NCBI GenBank assembly: GCA_018648605.1
Contig: JABGQU010000017.1
Span: 1 to 33,653 of the forward strand
DNA: 33,653 nt
Direction of reading: 5' to 3'
DNA from: Anaerolineae bacterium
Lineage (GTDB): Bacteria > Chloroflexota > Anaerolineae > Anaerolineales > Villigracilaceae
In this document: positions 8,360 through 16,512 of the stretch, piece by piece
Position numbering within the stretch: the first letter of the stretch is position 1
How the letters are laid out: each line of letters starts with the position of its first letter
Made by a program: the position numbers and the translations under genes
The notes under the pieces: generated by a model
Told to the model about the DNA's origin: nothing
The model's input: the letters and a program-made list of their open reading frames with translations, nothing else
Databases searched by the model: none

Positions 8360-9031
8360 ATGTGCGGACGATTCACCCTAACCGTAAACCCTGCCGATCT
8401 AAAAGACGCTTTTGCGAATTTTCGTTTTCCCCCGCGATTTGCACCGCGTTTTAATATTGCGCCAAGTCAGCCGCTTTTGGCGATCCCCAACGATGGACAC
8501 AGGCAAGCGACATTTTTCTTATGGGGATTTATGCCCACCTGGGCGAAGGACGCTAACTTTGAAAGAAGGCTGATCAATGCGCGCAGCGAGACGTTGGCAG
8601 AGAAACCATCCTTTAAGGGGGCTTATAAATATAGGCGTTGCCTGATCTTGGCAGACGGTTTTTACGAATGGCAGGCTTTGGGGAAGGCAAAGACGAAAAC
8701 CCCGCATTATATCTTCATGAAATCGCGCCAGCCTTTTGCCTTTGCCGGTTTGTGGTCTGATTGGGAAAGCGCAGACGGTTCGACTGTCAAAACCTGCACG
8801 ATCATCACTACGCAGCCGAACGAGTTGATGCGCCCCATCCATGCGCGGATGCCGGTCATCCTGCCACCTGCCGCTTACCGAGCCTGGCTCGACCCGCGCC
8901 CGCGAAATGACCTGCAACCGTTATTGAAACCCTACCCCGCTGAAGAGATGGATGCGTACCCCGTTTCGACACTGGTAAATAGCCCCACCAATGACCGCAT
9001 GGAATGTGTAGTACCCAGCACGCTGCTCTGA
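8360..9031 (+). CDS. SRAP-domain protein (YedK/HMCES family)
   Basis: 223-aa SOS response-associated peptidase-like protein. Family members covalently trap abasic sites in single-stranded DNA through the N-terminal Cys2 exposed after Met removal, shielding the lesion. The protein starts MCGRFTL, which fixes the start codon at 8360 even without a clear ribosome site. The other catalytic positions are visible: the Asn in INARSET (about residue 74), the Glu in GFYEW (about 104) and the His in HARMPVIL (about 158). Length is typical. It stands alone between a palindromic repeat and an independent promoter. There is no signal peptide; it acts in the cytoplasm. Function of the family is established, role here inferred. 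Confidence 0.93.
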   Translation: MCGRFTLTVNPADLKDAFANFRFPPRFAPRFNIAPSQPLLAIPNDGHRQATFFLWGFMPTWAKDANFERRLINARSETLAEKPSFKGAYKYRRCLILADGFYEWQALGKAKTKTPHYIFMKSRQPFAFAGLWSDWESADGSTVKTCTIITTQPNELMRPIHARMPVILPPAAYRAWLDPRPRNDLQPLLKPYPAEEMDAYPVSTLVNSPTNDRMECVVPSTLL

Positions 9032-9071
9032 TTTTCCTTTTTTACGAGATTAGAACCCTCTCATCCCTTGC

Positions 9072-9100
9072 TTGACGCTGCATTTTGCCCATGATATGAT
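9072..9100 (+). promoter_or_regulatory. Promoter of the LysM-M23 gene, apparently leaderless
   Basis: TTGACG (9072-9077), a 17-bp spacer and TATGAT (9095-9100) form a near-consensus sigma-70-type promoter. The ATG begins at 9109, nine bases after the -10 box, where transcription would be expected to start, so the mRNA would have almost no 5' leader. There is no Shine-Dalgarno sequence. Confidence 0.7.
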
Positions 9101-9108
9101 GCCGCTCA

Positions 9109-10332
9109 ATGAGTGATATAGATAATAATTATTTGAATGAAAATCCCGAAGCAGAGCAGGGGGAGAATGCTGAGCACGGGAAAAAATCCCGTTCAGAACG
9201 CCCCTCTAGTTTCTTTAGTCGTTCACTGGAGTTATTACTTCAATTAGGCTTGGGCGAATCAACGTTGCGTTTGGCAAGCAACGCTCTTCTTCTGATCGTT
9301 GTTGTTGGTGTTGTTTTTCTCATGCGGGGATTCTACACTGAGCCGCCAGATAGCCCTAGCGGGCAAAGTGTGTTAGTGGCAGAACCCACTCCCATATCGG
9401 CTGTTGAGATCGAAGAAGCTCCGGTTGCGCTTAACGTGAATTCTGGCGGCATCCCACGCATGGCATTGATCCACACGACTATTCCATCTCGTCCACGTTT
9501 GGAAGTAACGACGTATGATGTTCAAGAGGGCGATACTGTTTTTGGGATTGGCGAAAAATATGGATTAACCCCGCAAACAATTTTATGGAGTAACTATAAT
9601 ATTTTGCTCGATGATCCGCATAATTTGCGTGCTGGGCAAGAGTTGAGTATTTTGCCTGTTGATGGCACTTATTATGAGTGGCAAGATGGTGATGGTCTTA
9701 ATGGTGTAGCAGAATTTTTTGGTGTTGCACCTGATGAGATCGTAAATTACGCTGCCAATCGTTTGGACAAGGAAGCTCTTGGCGATTATGCTCTCCCCAA
9801 TATTGTTCCTGGAACGAGATTGATCGTGCCGGGTGGAGAAAGGCTCTTCATCTCGTGGAGCGCGCCAATTGGTGTAACGCGCGAAGATCCTGCAAGTTCA
9901 TATATCCTTGGGGATGGTGCTTGTGAACCTATTACGGGTGGGGCGGTTGGTTTTGGCACTTTTGTCTGGCCCGCCGCTAATCATTATCTTTCTGGCTATG
10001 ATTGGTCGCCTGAGACGAACCACAGGGGTATTGATATTGCCGGACATGAGGGAGCAGGTATCTTTGCTGTTGATGCAGGGGTCGTGGTCTACTCTGGCTG
10101 GAACAACTATGGCTATGGCAATGTGGTTATGCTAGATCATGGAACTGGCTTTCAATCAATGTATGCTCATTTGAGCGCGATCTATGTAGGGTGCGGTCAG
10201 AGTGTTGGGCAGGGTGAATCTATTGGTGCTTTTGGCAGTACAGGGCGTTCATCGGGTGCGCATTTGCATTTTGAGTTGATGACTTCGATATATGGCAAAG
10301 TCAATCCCTGGGATTTTTTGCCACCCCCATAG
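9109..10332 (+). CDS. Membrane-anchored LysM and M23 peptidase protein
   Basis: 407-aa envelope protein. The first 55 residues are polar and acidic and would be cytoplasmic; one helix at about 58-76 (LLLIVVVGVVFL) anchors it; the rest lies outside. A LysM domain at about 133-185 (YDVQEGDTVFGIGEKYGL) and a second LysM-like repeat at about 190-243 should bind peptidoglycan. The C-terminal M23 (LytM-type) domain at about 290-405 has the zinc ligands in HRGID and HLHFEL and the conserved YAHLS and GSTGRSSGAH motifs, so it looks catalytically intact as a cell-wall endopeptidase. A close promoter gives an almost leaderless mRNA. Family call is secure; the physiological role (growth or division) is inferred. 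Confidence 0.92.
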   Translation: MSDIDNNYLNENPEAEQGENAEHGKKSRSERPSSFFSRSLELLLQLGLGESTLRLASNALLLIVVVGVVFLMRGFYTEPPDSPSGQSVLVAEPTPISAVEIEEAPVALNVNSGGIPRMALIHTTIPSRPRLEVTTYDVQEGDTVFGIGEKYGLTPQTILWSNYNILLDDPHNLRAGQELSILPVDGTYYEWQDGDGLNGVAEFFGVAPDEIVNYAANRLDKEALGDYALPNIVPGTRLIVPGGERLFISWSAPIGVTREDPASSYILGDGACEPITGGAVGFGTFVWPAANHYLSGYDWSPETNHRGIDIAGHEGAGIFAVDAGVVVYSGWNNYGYGNVVMLDHGTGFQSMYAHLSAIYVGCGQSVGQGESIGAFGSTGRSSGAHLHFELMTSIYGKVNPWDFLPPP

Positions 10333-10347
10333 ATGAAGCTGCTCGCC

Positions 10348-10376
10348 TTGTCAAAGCATTTAGACTCAGCTATAAT
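10348..10376 (+). promoter_or_regulatory. tRNA-Val promoter
   Basis: TTGTCA (10348-10353), a 17-bp spacer and perfect TATAAT (10371-10376) lie just upstream of the tRNA, placing the expected transcript start a few bases before its 5' end. Confidence 0.75.
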
Positions 10377-10387
10377 CTCGCCGCAAC

Positions 10388-10461
<74 letters not shown>

Positions 10462-10476
10462 CAGAATTTAAGAAAT

Positions 10477-10510
10477 CGCCAACAGATGATGTTGAGCGGT
10501 TTTTTTCTTT
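10477..10510. terminator. Terminator between tRNA-Val and the lacI-type gene
   Basis: CAACA-GATGA-TGTTG (10480-10494), extended by CGC/GCG with one bulged A, followed by seven T from 10500 and a further T-rich run. It ends the tRNA transcript. The convergent regulator gene ends at 10511, directly at its edge. Confidence 0.7.
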
Positions 10511-11521
10511 TTATCCCAAGGTCGATTCTCGCAAAATCAATGTAGGCTCTAAGGTTTGCTGACGGATAATATTCTCTTCTCCATTGGTATAGGCTCTAAA
10601 AGCCTGCATTGCGCGATGGCCCAACTCACGCTTGTTTGTGCGTAATGTGCTTAGTTTTGGTTTCATGATGGAGGCAAGGGGTATATCGTCAAAGCCGATT
10701 ACCGCTACCTGGTTGGGGATATCCTTCCCAAGTTCATCGCAAGCTTGTATGGCACCAAAGGCGACCAGATCGTTGAAGCTAAGGATAGCGGTAATATCAT
10801 CCCGACCAGACAATAATGCAGTTGCTGCGTGATATCCACCGGTGGTGTCAGGGGAACAGGGAAGGACGAGGTTTTCATCGTAGGGAATGCTGTGTGTTTC
10901 AAGAGCCTGTATAAACCCCTTGAGTCTACGCTCCCTGCTTATGGATTCTTCTGGCCCCGTGAGAAATGCAATCTTTTTGTGTCCTTGATTCGAAAAATGT
11001 TTAATGGCTAAAGCCGAGCCGTATGCGTCATTAATATTGATGGTTACACAATCACTGCGGGGTGAATTTAATTCTCTGTTGATAAGTGCCGTAAACTGAA
11101 AATGCTCAATATGTTTTTTTAGCTGATCAAAAGGCAGGCGAGGACTGCAGAGAATAACACCATCAACTTGCTTTTCAAATAAAGAATGAAGGGCTTTTAT
11201 TTCCCGCTTTATATCTTCATCTGTATTGACCAGAAAAATATTGTAGCCCATTGCATAAGCAAGATCTTCCGCACCTTTGGCTATCTGAGAAAAGAAGGGA
11301 TTGGTTACATCTGGCATCATCAAGCCAACGGTAGAAGATCGCTTTGTGGCCAGAGCTCGAGCTACTCCGCTGGGACGATAACCAAGCTGGTCTGCGATAC
11401 TTAAAATTTTCTTGCGGGTTTCTTCGCTAAGGCCTGGGCGATTATTCATAGCTCGCGAGACGCTCATCAGTGAGACACCTGCGGCTTGGGCTACATCGGA
11501 GATAGTGGGGCGTTTGTTCAT
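10511..11521 (-). CDS. LacI-family transcriptional regulator of the glucuronide locus
   Basis: 336-aa repressor. The N-terminal LacI helix-turn-helix and hinge are textbook (TISDVAQAAGVSLMSVSRAMN, then ADQLGYRPSGVARAL with the hinge helix). The rest is a periplasmic-binding-protein-like sensor domain (VGLMMPDVTNPFF, VIGFDDIPLASIMKPKLSTL). It is transcribed divergently from the MFS-led operon, and palindromic operators lie between the two starts, one just in front of its own start, so it probably represses both itself and the operon until an inducer such as a glucuronide, glucuronate or downstream acid binds. The ligand is inferred from the neighbours only. Length is normal for LacI. Confidence 0.93.
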   Translation of the reverse strand: MNKRPTISDVAQAAGVSLMSVSRAMNNRPGLSEETRKKILSIADQLGYRPSGVARALATKRSSTVGLMMPDVTNPFFSQIAKGAEDLAYAMGYNIFLVNTDEDIKREIKALHSLFEKQVDGVILCSPRLPFDQLKKHIEHFQFTALINRELNSPRSDCVTININDAYGSALAIKHFSNQGHKKIAFLTGPEESISRERRLKGFIQALETHSIPYDENLVLPCSPDTTGGYHAATALLSGRDDITAILSFNDLVAFGAIQACDELGKDIPNQVAVIGFDDIPLASIMKPKLSTLRTNKRELGHRAMQAFRAYTNGEENIIRQQTLEPTLILRESTLG

Positions 11522-11523
11522 TT

Positions 11524-11539
11524 ACGTTAATCCTAACGT
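11524..11539. promoter_or_regulatory. LacI-type operator O1
   Basis: ACGTTA-ATCC-TAACGT, perfect 6-bp arms. It starts 3 bases from the regulator's start codon and lies just downstream of a possible minus-strand -10 box (TATGAT, 11547-11552), so it would autoregulate the repressor gene. Confidence 0.7.
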
Positions 11540-11553
11540 GACAAAAATCATAA

Positions 11554-11581
11554 TTGAATTTTAGTTTGAAATCCTTATAAT
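11554..11581 (+). promoter_or_regulatory. Promoter of the glucuronide operon
   Basis: TTGAAT (11554-11559), a 16-bp spacer and a perfect TATAAT (11576-11581). Operator O2 begins three bases after the -10 box, covering the start point, which fits repression by the divergent LacI protein. Confidence 0.7.
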
Positions 11582-11583
11582 CT

Positions 11584-11599
11584 ACGTTAGCGCTAACTT
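11584..11599. promoter_or_regulatory. LacI-type operator O2
   Basis: ACGTTAGCGCTAACTT, with the 12-bp core GTTAGCGCTAAC a perfect palindrome and a central CG, typical of LacI-family sites. Its half-site ACGTTA matches O1; the two centres (11531.5 and 11591.5) are 60 bp apart. Confidence 0.75.
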
Positions 11600-11666
11600 A
11601 TTATGCTTTCTGTAGCGCTCTTTGTCAAGTATGTTCTTTCAACTTTATCCAGTAAGGAGAAATAAA

Positions 11667-12950
11667 ATGTCTGAAACTGCTGTGTCTAGTGCTGTGCAAG
11701 ATGAATTTGAGAAACCAAAGGGTCGATGGGGCGGCCTCCTTTCAATGGCATTTTCTTTTGTTGTTGATAACACTGAAGGCGGCTTGATTAATGGTCTTTT
11801 CCCTGTTATTCGAGATGCCCTAGGGCTAAATCTCGGTGCTTTGGGTATTTTTTCAAGTATCAGTAAATTTGCTAGAATGATCTTTGGCCCTCTCTGGGCA
11901 ATGGTGGCAGATAAATATGGTCGCAAAAAGATTTTGGTCTTTATTACAGGCGTTTGGGGGATCTGGACTGCCTTAGCGGGGCTTGCGCAAAATCAGACGC
12001 AACTCTATATCCTGTATACGCTCGGTGTTATCGGCACAGTAGCCAGTGAGCCAATTGCTAACGGCATTATCGTTGACCTTTTTGCATCAACAGAGCGAGG
12101 AAAAGCATATGGCTCATTGCGTGCAATTACTGGATTGCTTAGTGTTATGGTGACCCCGGTGATGGGACAGCTTGCCAATATTGAAAACGGCTGGCGTTAT
12201 GGTATGTATATCATGGGTGGGATGAGTATCTTGAGTGGTATCCTGATCGCTATTTTCCTTAGAGAACCTGAGCGCCGCATTTCAAGCGCTGATGCCGAAA
12301 GTGGCATTGACTGGAAAAAAGCTGTTGCGCTGATGCAAATTCCCACTGTTCGTTTGCTAGCAGGGATGTTGATCTTTGTTACGAGCCTGGTTTTATTTTC
12401 ATTCATGGTTACATTCATGGTGGATGTACGCGGCTTCACTACAGCCGATGCCAATATTGTCTTTGCTGCATTTGGGCTTGGCATGATGATCAGTTCTGTC
12501 CTTGGCGGTCTTTTGGGTGACTGGGCTGAACGCAAAAATCCCGATAAAGGTCGTATTATGCTAATGCAGATATATCTGATTACCTTTGCAGCCTTGACCT
12601 ATCTTGCGACGCAAATTGCCTGGAGCACAACAGGGTTTTATGTGATCTGGTTTGTGACCGGACTTGTTTTTTCAATCGGCTTCTCAGGATGTGTCCAGCC
12701 CATGCTTTCCAATGTTGTGCCACCTAAAATGGCAGGAACCGCTTTCGCTTTGCTCTTTGCGTTTATTCAAGGTTTGATCTCTGCGTTGCTCTCGTTGGCG
12801 ATGGGCTTCCTCGCAGATAAACATGGCTTGCAAGCAGTCATGTTCTGGATGATCTCTGTGCCATACGCACTCAACGCGATCTATTGGTTCTTGTTCTACA
12901 AGACCTATCCAAGTGATGTTGCTAAAATAAAAGCGTTAGCAGCACAATAA
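11667..12950 (+). CDS. MFS transporter, probable glucuronide/hexuronate importer
   Basis: 427-aa protein with about 12 transmembrane helices of the major facilitator superfamily. The loop after helix 2 carries the family motif as ADKYGRKKI (near residue 75), repeated in the second half as GDWAERKNPDKGR. The start is set at ATG 11667, which has AAGGAG at 11654-11659; an upstream ATG at 11622 lacks one. It is the first gene of the operon, 12 bases before the beta-glucuronidase, which has no export signal, so this carrier most likely brings intact glucuronides (or free uronates) into the cytoplasm. Substrate is inferred from context; the superfamily is certain. Confidence 0.88.
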   Translation: MSETAVSSAVQDEFEKPKGRWGGLLSMAFSFVVDNTEGGLINGLFPVIRDALGLNLGALGIFSSISKFARMIFGPLWAMVADKYGRKKILVFITGVWGIWTALAGLAQNQTQLYILYTLGVIGTVASEPIANGIIVDLFASTERGKAYGSLRAITGLLSVMVTPVMGQLANIENGWRYGMYIMGGMSILSGILIAIFLREPERRISSADAESGIDWKKAVALMQIPTVRLLAGMLIFVTSLVLFSFMVTFMVDVRGFTTADANIVFAAFGLGMMISSVLGGLLGDWAERKNPDKGRIMLMQIYLITFAALTYLATQIAWSTTGFYVIWFVTGLVFSIGFSGCVQPMLSNVVPPKMAGTAFALLFAFIQGLISALLSLAMGFLADKHGLQAVMFWMISVPYALNAIYWFLFYKTYPSDVAKIKALAAQ

Positions 12951-12962
12951 AAGGTGATTTTT

Positions 12963-15092
12963 ATGCTATATCCAATTCAAAATGATTTTCGTAATAAACT
13001 TGATATTTCTGGTATCTGGGATTTCCAGATAGATGAAAGTGAAACAGGCGAAGCTGAGGGCTGGTTCAACGGATTACCTGCATCTCGCCCGATGGCAGTA
13101 CCCGGTAGTTGGAACGAACAGTACGAAGACCTTTTCAATTACTTCGGGCTAAGTTGGTATGTTAAACGAACCTATATTCCAAACAGTTGGAAAGGGGATA
13201 ATGTTTATATTCGTGTTGGATCGGCCTGTTATTTTGGCACTGTCTACGTCAACGGAGTAAAAGCCGGTTCGCACGAGGGTGGACACTTGCCCTTTGCCTT
13301 CGACATTTCTGAGCTAGTAAACTGGGGTGCCGAAAATGTGATCGCCATCAGCGTGGAGAACCATCTCAAACCCACACGGGTGCCTTCTGGCAATTTGGGC
13401 GGCGGGCTGGCAACGAATCCCATTATGATGGGTTATCCCGCCACCACCTTCGACTTCTTCCCCTTTGCAGGGCTGCACCGCCCGGTGGTGTTGTACTCCG
13501 TCCCGCAAGCCCATATAACGGATGTGACCGTCGTGACGGAAGTTAACGGCGACAATGCTAAAGTGAAAGTAAATGTCGAAATTAACGGTCAGCAAGATGA
13601 AGGGCGTGTGACTCTGGCGGGCGAAAAAACAGTAGAAGCTGAAGTTACGCTCAAAGATGGTTTAGCGGAAGTTGTTTTAGATGTGCCATCCGCCCGCCTT
13701 TGGTCCGATAAAGACCCTTATCTTTATGATCTGACCATTACAACCAACACGGACAGATATTCACTCAAGGTTGGTATTCGCACGATTGAAGTTCAGGGCG
13801 GGAAAATCCTTCTCAATGGCAAAACTGTGGAACTGAACGGCTTTGGCCGCCACGAAGATTTTTTCGCCAGCGGCAAGGGCCTGAACCTGCCCCTGATGGT
13901 CAAAGACTACCAGCTGATGCGCTGGACGGGGGCCAACAGCTATCGCACCTCGCATTATCCCTACTCTGAAGAAGAGATGATGCTCGCCGACCGTGAAGGC
14001 TTCCTGATCATCGACGAGATCCCTGCCGTCAGCTTGCAATTCGATAACGCAGAAAATATGGCAGAGCGCTACCGCATGTGCATTCAGCAAATCGACGAGT
14101 TGGTCACCCGTGACAAAAACCATCCCAGCGTGGTCATGTGGAGTGTTGCCAACGAGCCGATGCCCGCCGACATGATGGAGCGCTTTACCGGCGGCAAAGT
14201 GGACGAGACGAAAGATGTCGCTAGCACTGAATTTTTGCATGGTTTGGTTGCCCACGCCCGCAAACTCGACCCCACGCGTCCAATCACTATCGTTGGCGTG
14301 ATGGGCGGCCCCACCAACTGGCTCGAAACCTGCGATGTCGCCTGCATCAACCGCTACTGGGGCTGGTACATGCACGGCGGCGAACTCGACAAAGGCATCG
14401 CCATGATTGACCAGGAACTCGATGCGCTCTGGGATGTATGGCAAAAGCCCATCATCGTCGCCGAGTTTGGCACCGATACCCAGCCCGGATTGCACGGTCT
14501 CCCTGCTGTGATGTGGACCGAAGAGTACCAAGTGGCGTTCATCCGCGGCTATCTCGAAGTCGCCGCCAAAAAAGATTTTGTCGCTGGGATGCAAGTGTGG
14601 AACTTCGCCGACTTTGCCGCAGTGCAATCGATCGCGCGTATCGGCGGGATGAACATGAAAGGCGTCTTTACCCGTACCCGTCAGCCCAAAATGGCTGCCC
14701 ATACTTTGAGGGAGTTCTGGGTTGAAAAAGTGGGTGCTGCTTCCAATGCCGCTCCCGAGACGAACGTGCCCGAGCCTGATACTGCCCCCGAAGGTAATAC
14801 CCAATCCTTGCTAGAGGGGCTTGCGAGCCAGCTCAATGGCAAGAAACCTGACCTGACCACAACACTGAAATTCGATTTTCATGATGAAGGCATTTACCGC
14901 TTGATTATTAAGAAGGGTGCCTGTCATATCGAACCTGGCGATGGTGAAGCAACCGCCACGATGCGCATCAAATGGAAGGATGCCCAAAAGCTCTTTGCAG
15001 GCAAGCTCGACCCGATGGTTGCAATTATGACAGGTAAAATCAAGAGCGAAGGTGATGCCCGAGCCTTTATGATCTTACAAGACGCACGATAA
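12963..15092 (+). CDS. GH2 beta-glucuronidase fused to a C-terminal SCP2 domain
   Basis: 709-aa enzyme, about 100 residues longer than E. coli UidA. ATG 12963 follows AAGGTG (12951-12956); the GTG at 12954 overlaps that site. Domains: GH2 sugar-binding (about 15-185), Ig-like (about 190-285), TIM barrel (about 285-600), then SCP2 sterol-carrier fold (about 615-709: LKFDFHDEGIYRLIIKKG, LFAGKLDPMVAIMTGKIKSEGD). Catalytic acid/base Glu398 (ANEP) and nucleophile Glu501 (EFGTDT) are present, as is the N-x-K motif (Asn564, Lys566 in NMKG) that grips the glucuronate carboxylate, so this is a glucuronidase rather than a galactosidase. There is no signal peptide: cytoplasmic. It should release glucuronate from conjugates; the SCP2 domain could hold a greasy aglycone. 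The fusion is unusual. Confidence 0.93.
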   Translation: MLYPIQNDFRNKLDISGIWDFQIDESETGEAEGWFNGLPASRPMAVPGSWNEQYEDLFNYFGLSWYVKRTYIPNSWKGDNVYIRVGSACYFGTVYVNGVKAGSHEGGHLPFAFDISELVNWGAENVIAISVENHLKPTRVPSGNLGGGLATNPIMMGYPATTFDFFPFAGLHRPVVLYSVPQAHITDVTVVTEVNGDNAKVKVNVEINGQQDEGRVTLAGEKTVEAEVTLKDGLAEVVLDVPSARLWSDKDPYLYDLTITTNTDRYSLKVGIRTIEVQGGKILLNGKTVELNGFGRHEDFFASGKGLNLPLMVKDYQLMRWTGANSYRTSHYPYSEEEMMLADREGFLIIDEIPAVSLQFDNAENMAERYRMCIQQIDELVTRDKNHPSVVMWSVANEPMPADMMERFTGGKVDETKDVASTEFLHGLVAHARKLDPTRPITIVGVMGGPTNWLETCDVACINRYWGWYMHGGELDKGIAMIDQELDALWDVWQKPIIVAEFGTDTQPGLHGLPAVMWTEEYQVAFIRGYLEVAAKKDFVAGMQVWNFADFAAVQSIARIGGMNMKGVFTRTRQPKMAAHTLREFWVEKVGAASNAAPETNVPEPDTAPEGNTQSLLEGLASQLNGKKPDLTTTLKFDFHDEGIYRLIIKKGACHIEPGDGEATATMRIKWKDAQKLFAGKLDPMVAIMTGKIKSEGDARAFMILQDAR

Positions 15093-15096
15093 TATC

Positions 15097-15124
15097 GTAG
15101 GGACGGGGATACCCTCGTCCCTAC
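15097..15124. repeat. Hairpin between beta-glucuronidase and uronate isomerase
   Basis: GTAGGGACG (15097-15105) and CGTCCCTAC (15116-15124) are perfect 9-bp arms, with inner GGG/CCC pairing possible. It fills the only sizeable gap inside the operon. No T run follows, so it is not an obvious terminator; it may be a mini-repeat or an mRNA-stabilising hairpin. Confidence 0.6.
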
Positions 15125-15132
15125 CATAATCT

Positions 15133-16512
15133 ATGAACCCGAGCCGTTTTTTCTCCCCCGACCCAACACTCCGCAAACTGGCTCAAGAACTTTATGAGCC
15201 AGTTGAAAATCTGCCCATCATCTCCCCGCATGGGCACGTCGATCCACGTTTATTCGCCGATCTAAATGCCAGCTTTGGCACCCCAGCGGATCTCTTTATC
15301 ATCCCCGATCATTATGTTACGCGGATGCTCTACTCGCAAGGCATCCCTTACGAAGCACTCTTACATGGCGATCACAGAAAAATCTGGCAATTATTTTGTG
15401 CTAACTTCCATCTTTTTCATGGTACGCCTTCTGGCATTTGGCTAAAGCATGAGCTATATCAAGTTTTCGGGATTGAAGAAACGCCTTCCGCTGCTAATGC
15501 AAATAACCTTTACGACCTCATCAGCGAAAAACTGGCATCGCCAGCATTTTCCCCACGTCGCCTTTTCGAGCGTTTCAATATTGAAATCCTTGCGACCACA
15601 GATGCCGCCACTGACACACTTGAGCATCATCAGGCTATTCGTCAGAGCGGCTGGGATGGACAAATCATCCCCACTTTTCGCCCCGACGCGGTCGTCAACC
15701 TCAACACCCAAAATTGGCAAGAAAATATCGCAAAACTCAGCGAAGTAAGTGGCGTGGATATTGTTGACTACACTTCTTATATCCAAGCATTGGAAGAGCG
15801 CCGAGCATTTTTCAAGTCAATGGGAGCGACAGCGACGGATCACGCTTGTGTTCAGCCTGCTACTGTCAAATTGACATTGTCTGAAGCTGACGCTATCTTC
15901 CAACGTGCGCTTAGAGAAGAGGCATCCCCTGAAGATGCGACTGCTTTTACTGCTCACATGCTACTGGAAATGGCTCGCATGAGTACAGAAGATGGCATGG
16001 TCATGCAACTCCACGCGGGCAGCTTCAGAAATCATAATAGCAAAGTCTTCTCAAAATATGGTGCAGATAAGGGGTTTGATATCCCCATACAAGTAGAATT
16101 CACGCAAAATTTGCGAGCCTTACTACAAGAATTTGGCTCTCATCCAAATCTAACACTCATCCTCTTTAATCTCGACGAAACAACCTACACTCGTGAGTTA
16201 GCACCATTAGCAGGTGTGTACCCTTCGGTAAAAATTGGGCCACCCTGGTGGTTCCACGATAGCTTGAACGGTATGACACGGTATTTTGATCAAGTGATGG
16301 AGACAGCGGGTATTTATAATACAGCAGGTTTTAATGACGATACTCGCGCCTTCGCATCCATCCCCGCACGTCATGACCTTTGGCGGCGAGCATCCGCAAA
16401 TTGGGTAGCGGGAATGGTAGCCAGGCATATTATTGATATAGACGATGCCCATACGATGCTCTTTGAGTTATCAGTCGGATTGGCAAAACGGGCATATAAA
16501 TTGGACAAATAA
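15133..16512 (+). CDS. uxaC: Glucuronate (uronate) isomerase
   Basis: 459-aa enzyme of the UxaC family (amidohydrolase-fold TIM barrel) that isomerises D-glucuronate to D-fructuronate, also galacturonate to tagaturonate. Near the N-terminus SPHGHVDP carries the metal-binding His-x-His (the loop that is HCHL in E. coli); further on MQLHAGSFRNHN and GPPWWFHDSLNGM match family motifs, and DDTRAF near residue 403 fits the conserved late Asp. Length is normal. There is no Shine-Dalgarno sequence before ATG 15133, and a hairpin sits in the leader. It acts directly on the product of the upstream glucuronidase. The next gene overlaps its stop (TAATG). Confidence 0.93.
   Translation: MNPSRFFSPDPTLRKLAQELYEPVENLPIISPHGHVDPRLFADLNASFGTPADLFIIPDHYVTRMLYSQGIPYEALLHGDHRKIWQLFCANFHLFHGTPSGIWLKHELYQVFGIEETPSAANANNLYDLISEKLASPAFSPRRLFERFNIEILATTDAATDTLEHHQAIRQSGWDGQIIPTFRPDAVVNLNTQNWQENIAKLSEVSGVDIVDYTSYIQALEERRAFFKSMGATATDHACVQPATVKLTLSEADAIFQRALREEASPEDATAFTAHMLLEMARMSTEDGMVMQLHAGSFRNHNSKVFSKYGADKGFDIPIQVEFTQNLRALLQEFGSHPNLTLILFNLDETTYTRELAPLAGVYPSVKIGPPWWFHDSLNGMTRYFDQVMETAGIYNTAGFNDDTRAFASIPARHDLWRRASANWVAGMVARHIIDIDDAHTMLFELSVGLAKRAYKLDK

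Noticed and set aside
13761-14804. 347-aa open frame on the minus strand opposite the beta-glucuronidase
   Set aside because: It overlaps the catalytic barrel of an unambiguous GH2 enzyme and has low-complexity His/Gly/Asp composition typical of an antisense frame.
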